From contig JANWXG010000114.1 of NCBI GenBank assembly GCA_025057335.1, forward strand, positions 1 through 8,023: a DNA stretch of 8,023 nucleotides, written 5' to 3'. The notes beneath the pieces were generated by a model that saw only the letters and a list, made by a program, of their open reading frames with translations, was not told the origin of the DNA and made no database searches. Source of the DNA: a bacterium. Lineage in GTDB: Bacteria > Armatimonadota > HRBIN16. This document shows positions 5,528-8,023 of this stretch, in pieces. The first letter of the stretch is position 1. Each line of letters opens with the position of its first letter. A program made the position numbers and the translations under genes.

Positions 5528-5697
5528 TCACGCAGGAGGATGAGAACTTCTACATCGCTGCCGGGCACGCACTCCCGCCGCACCAGCGAATCGAAGACGC
5601 GCCCCTCCTCTACCTCCGCGAACTGCTCTATCAGCTGCCGCTCGAAGCGTCTGTCCGCCTCCCACACGGCGTCGTAGTCAAACCCGATGACTTTCAC
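5497..5697 (-). pseudogene. Truncated, degenerate minimal nucleotidyltransferase (MntA-like) remnant
   Basis: The 66-codon frame reads like the first two thirds of a minimal nucleotidyltransferase domain: FERQLIEQFAEVEEGRVF, then DSLVRRECVPGSDVEVLILL, then RDPPLPFHERL. Functional relatives carry FGSxARGxxxPxSDxDxLI, with Gly-Ser and Asp-x-Asp forming the active site. Here Gly is Asp, the following Gly is Arg and the second Asp is Glu. Each is reachable by one base change from a typical codon. The usual 30-40 residues after the PFxERxP segment are missing; a TAA and foldback-like sequence follow. The only start is GTG 5697 with no ribosome-binding site, and the frame is closed by TAA at 5727-5725. 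Family members often pair with HEPN partners in antitoxin-like modules or stand alone. No HEPN gene is seen here. A functional small protein is possible but unlikely. Confidence 0.6.
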
Positions 5698-5702
5698 AGA
5701 AG

Positions 5703-5749
5703 GCGAGAACGGCTCGCACGTAGCTTATCGCCCTTTCGGCTTGCAGCTA
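5703..5749 (-). other. Two adjacent stem-loops in a 70-base spacer
   Basis: On the minus strand, TAGCT-GCAA-GCC-GAAAG-GGC-GATA-AGCTA (5749-5721) forms two short stems around a symmetric 4 x 4 internal loop. It is followed by GCGAG-CCGTT-CTCGC (5717-5703). No T-tract follows, so this is not a classic terminator. They may be processing or attenuation structures of the aldolase-dehydrogenase transcript, or chance. Confidence 0.3.
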
Positions 5750-5767
5750 TGCTGAGGAGCCATCCCG

Positions 5768-7516
5768 TCAGTCGGGCAGCAGCAGTCTCAGCAGCTCCTC
5801 CTCCGCCTCCTTTGTCCAGAAGCGTCCTCCCTCCAGCTTCGCGTAGACGGTAGGAAACCTCTCCTTCAGCTCTGCCAGCGACATCAGCGGCAGGTCGGGT
5901 ATCTGTGGAAAGATGACCGTTTTGCCGGGGAAGCGTGCCTCCATGAGCGCCCGAATGCCCTCGTGCGCTGCCCTCATCCCGCCGATGGCAGCGAGCGAGG
6001 CGCGCGTTTGCAGCTGACCGCTCTCCATCTGCTCCAGGGTGAGGCGAATATCCGCCAGGGAGGAGCCGCTGCTGCCGAAGAAGCGAACGCCGCGCCCGCA
6101 AATCGCGTTCATGTCCAGACACGCCTTCACGCCGCGCGCGACCCCCGCGAAGATGTTGTATACCCCGCCGTCCGCTAGTAGCCGCGCGGAGTCGGCGACC
6201 ACCTCAGCGACAGGCACCATGTTCACGATGTCAGTGAACCCCTTGCCATCAGTCAATTCCAGCAGCCGCTGGTGGAACACTTGCGGGTCGAGCTCCTTAG
6301 GGTTGAGGGCGACAAAGCGGATGCCGCGTCGCTCGGCGGTTGGAGCGAAGCGCTCACGCACCGCCTCGAGGCGCACCGCATCCACATCTGTCGCGACAAT
6401 TAGTGCAGGAGGCTGGGGCAACTGGATGGCGCGCTGCACGTGCATTTGCCCCATCGGGCCGCCTCCGCCGACTATCCAGCAGGTTCCGCCAGGCAACAGC
6501 TCGCTGCGCAGTGGCAGGGCATTAGCGGCGCTCAGGTCATCTCCAAACGCCCCCACTATCCAGAGGCTGTCGTAGTGGATGCGCCCGATGTCCAGGCTCA
6601 GGCAACGCTCAAGGGGCGTGCGCCGCAATACCCACAGCACCCCACCCTTCGCCAGTAGGTCGGCGACGCCCTCTATCGCCTCAGGGGGGAGTTCCCCGAT
6701 GCAGATGATGTCGTCGTACCCTCCTTCGGGCGCATGACGGCGCGCCGCGTCGAGGGTCGCCTCATCTTCCACCAGCTCCATGCCCGAGCTTGCAGCCAGC
6801 TGTACCAGCTCCGCGCGTATCTGCCCGCCCGCGTGAAGCGCAACGACCCTGCGCGGACGGTGCGAAGCGCTCATCGTCTTCCCCAGCGTGAATTCCGTAT
6901 GCGGCAGGCGCTCCCCCATGACCAGCAGCGCCACGCCCTCCTGCTGGACATGCTGACGACGCTTCTGGGCGTAGGACGCCACCACGCACGCCCACGGCTC
7001 CACCAGCGCCGCCTCCACGTAGCCGTCCTCATCCCTCACGGGGAGCAAGTAGCATCCCTCATCACCTTCCAGAATCTCCCTACCGATGATGCCGTATTGG
7101 GTCATGGCGCCGGGCAGGACGTAGCCGTAGGCGATGCTCTTGCCCTGGTAGAACACATCTGCCTGCACGATGAAACGCTGCCCCACGCGAAACCGCTCCT
7201 GCAGGTTTTTCCCCACCTTAACCACCGTGCAGGAGACCTCGTGCCCCAGCACAACAGGCTCCTTCTGCAGGTCTCGTCCCACGAGGCGCGGATGCCTCTC
7301 GCCCAGCGACACGACCTTCGTATCGGAGAAGCACAGCCCCAACGCGTCGATGCGCACCAGCAGCTCATCGTCGCCCGGTTCGGGCACGGGCACCTCTTCT
7401 GGCTGCCCTTCCTTGCCGAGATTTTCCAGCCCCGCTCCGTAGAGGTGCCAGCGCAGCATTCGCTGGGGGAGAGGGTGCTGGGCGTGGCGATATCTGGTCA
7501 ACTTGTCCGAGTGCAT
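5768..7516 (-). CDS. Zinc-type MDR dehydrogenase, sorbose-1-phosphate reductase-like, with duplicated nucleotide-binding domain
   Basis: This is a medium-chain dehydrogenase of 582 residues from ATG 7516 (585 from GTG 7525, the numbering used here). Usual members have 340-410. The catalytic domain (about 40-190) has zinc ligands Cys65 (LGLCFSDTK), His95-Glu96 (LGHEVSC) and Glu176 (LVEPWACVV). The four-cysteine structural zinc loop is absent. Residues 345-540 form a normal NAD(P)-binding domain with WIVGGGGPMGQ (350-360), VATD (377-380), TDGKGFTDI and ARLLADGGV. These features resemble SorE, which interconverts L-sorbose-1-phosphate and glucitol-6-phosphate. Residues about 196-335 are extra and look like a worn copy of the same domain (GGYDDIICIG, DLLAKGGVLWVL, LWIVGAFGDDL) without the glycine motif. 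I prefer ATG 7516 because GAGGTGA at 7528-7522 is then its ribosome-binding site. It follows the aldolase within about 15 bases, so they probably share a sugar-phosphate pathway. The substrate is unknown. Confidence 0.85.
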   Translation of the reverse strand: MHSDKLTRYRHAQHPLPQRMLRWHLYGAGLENLGKEGQPEEVPVPEPGDDELLVRIDALGLCFSDTKVVSLGERHPRLVGRDLQKEPVVLGHEVSCTVVKVGKNLQERFRVGQRFIVQADVFYQGKSIAYGYVLPGAMTQYGIIGREILEGDEGCYLLPVRDEDGYVEAALVEPWACVVASYAQKRRQHVQQEGVALLVMGERLPHTEFTLGKTMSASHRPRRVVALHAGGQIRAELVQLAASSGMELVEDEATLDAARRHAPEGGYDDIICIGELPPEAIEGVADLLAKGGVLWVLRRTPLERCLSLDIGRIHYDSLWIVGAFGDDLSAANALPLRSELLPGGTCWIVGGGGPMGQMHVQRAIQLPQPPALIVATDVDAVRLEAVRERFAPTAERRGIRFVALNPKELDPQVFHQRLLELTDGKGFTDIVNMVPVAEVVADSARLLADGGVYNIFAGVARGVKACLDMNAICGRGVRFFGSSGSSLADIRLTLEQMESGQLQTRASLAAIGGMRAAHEGIRALMEARFPGKTVIFPQIPDLPLMSLAELKERFPTVYAKLEGGRFWTKEAEEELLRLLLPD

Positions 7517-7521
7517 GGTAC

Positions 7522-7528
7522 TCACCTC
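7522..7528 (-). promoter_or_regulatory. Shine-Dalgarno deciding the dehydrogenase start
   Basis: GAGGTGA lies five bases before ATG 7516 and contains the alternative GTG start at 7525. Used as a ribosome-binding site, it makes ATG 7516 the likelier start and places it between the aldolase stop (7534-7532) and the dehydrogenase. Confidence 0.6.
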
Positions 7529-7531
7529 GCT

Positions 7532-8023
7532 TCAGTCTCTGCTCTCTCGCGCTGCCTGCATCTGCGCGATGATTTGCTGTCGGTACGCCTCGTCGGGACG
7601 GGTGTAGATGCGCTCCACGTGATGGGGCGCGAGGAAGTGCGGGCCACCCGCTGCCATTGTACCCAAAAGGATTTTCGCTGTTTTCACATACATGGCGGTC
7701 GCTGCGATGACTTTTTGAGGGCTCTCCGCTGGAGCAATTAAGCCGTGATTCTGCATCAGGATGACCTTGGGCAGTACGCCATACTGCTGCACGTAGGCTT
7801 CTACTCGTCGGCGCAGCTCCCGCGCGAGGGGCAGTCCCGGGTCGGTATACGGAACCCATAGCGGCGCAATGCCGCAGACGACAATCTCGTCGGGGAAGAG
7901 GCGCCCTGCAATCAGCTCCTCCGCCCTCTGGGAGCAGAGGATGGCGTTGACCGCGACAGGATGCGTATGCCCGACAAAGCGAACACCCGGTAAGGAGAGC
8001 AAGTAGGCGTGCAGAAAGGTCTC
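7532..8023 (-). CDS. Class II aldolase/adducin-family protein, C-terminal part (partial)
   Basis: The frame is open to the window edge, so the N-terminus is missing; 163 residues are visible of a usual 210-260. It belongs to the zinc-dependent class II aldolases (L-fuculose-, rhamnulose- and ribulose-phosphate families), which cleave or epimerise sugar phosphates through an enediolate. Visible signatures are ETFLHAYLLS at the edge, where Glu1 matches the family's catalytic glutamate; VGHTHP with zinc ligands His19 and His21; and LMQNHGLIAP with third ligand His93. TAMYVKTAKILLG follows, the usual helix after that ligand. The TGA at 7534-7532 is about 15 bases before the dehydrogenase ATG, so the two are almost certainly co-transcribed. 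Fuculose-phosphate aldolase-like activity (product DHAP plus an aldehyde that a dehydrogenase could handle) is plausible but not proven; ribulose-phosphate epimerase-like or other subfamilies cannot be excluded. Confidence 0.9.
   Translation of the reverse strand, partial: ETFLHAYLLSLPGVRFVGHTHPVAVNAILCSQRAEELIAGRLFPDEIVVCGIAPLWVPYTDPGLPLARELRRRVEAYVQQYGVLPKVILMQNHGLIAPAESPQKVIAATAMYVKTAKILLGTMAAGGPHFLAPHHVERIYTRPDEAYRQQIIAQMQAARESRD

Noticed and set aside
5703..5749. Cyclic-di-GMP-I riboswitch
   Set aside because: Only a short GAAA-containing hairpin is reminiscent. The second helix, the conserved core and the correct position before a gene start are missing.
6734..7741. Plus-strand open frame of 335 codons
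   Set aside because: It is antisense to the MDR dehydrogenase and the aldolase, both of which have clear catalytic motifs. Its translation shows no domain and it arises from high GC content.

Overview
The window is a bacterial chromosomal segment of moderate-to-high GC. In rows I counted by hand, the metabolic genes run about 65-73% G+C and one central gene about 50-57%. Every gene I can support is on the minus strand, so transcription runs from high to low coordinates. There is no taxonomic marker. The gene mix (bacterial complex I, a cytosolic GH116 glycosidase, a class II aldolase with a sugar-phosphate reductase-like enzyme, repeat-rich spacers) resembles environmental lineages such as Armatimonadota or Chloroflexota, but that is an impression and not a result.

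Layout in transcription order. (1) 8023-7532: a class II aldolase lacking its N-terminus. (2) 7516-5768: an unusually long zinc-type medium-chain dehydrogenase resembling L-sorbose-1-phosphate reductase, with its nucleotide-binding domain apparently duplicated and the first copy degraded. It starts a few bases after the aldolase stop, so the two form a sugar or sugar-phosphate operon. (3) 5749-5703: two short stem-loops. (4) 5697-5497: a decayed, C-terminally truncated minimal nucleotidyltransferase remnant that ends in a foldback sequence. (5) 5385-4642: a nucleoside 2-deoxyribosyltransferase/TIR-like protein with a C-terminal winged helix, lower in GC than its neighbours. (6) 4645-3870: an ankyrin-repeat protein coupled to gene 5 by an ATGA overlap and split by a one-base frame change in a five-C run. 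(7) 3840-3444: a repeat-rich spacer with two hairpin families, one laid out like REP/BIME elements with a 5' GGAG. (8) 3367-1055: a complete cytosolic GH116 glycosidase. (9) 997-1: the N-terminal half of NuoL, complex I subunit L.

The two ends are ordinary metabolism. The accessory part is the middle, about 3.44-5.75 kb. It holds a remnant nucleotidyltransferase, a coupled enzyme-fold plus ankyrin pair, a composition shift and mobile-type palindromes. The best candidate for something undescribed is the NDT/TIR-like-winged-helix plus ankyrin two-gene unit. A defence, toxin-antitoxin or regulatory role is inference. The best sequence-level observation is the hairpin array, whose copies carry compensatory base changes and a conserved tandem G.A mismatch.
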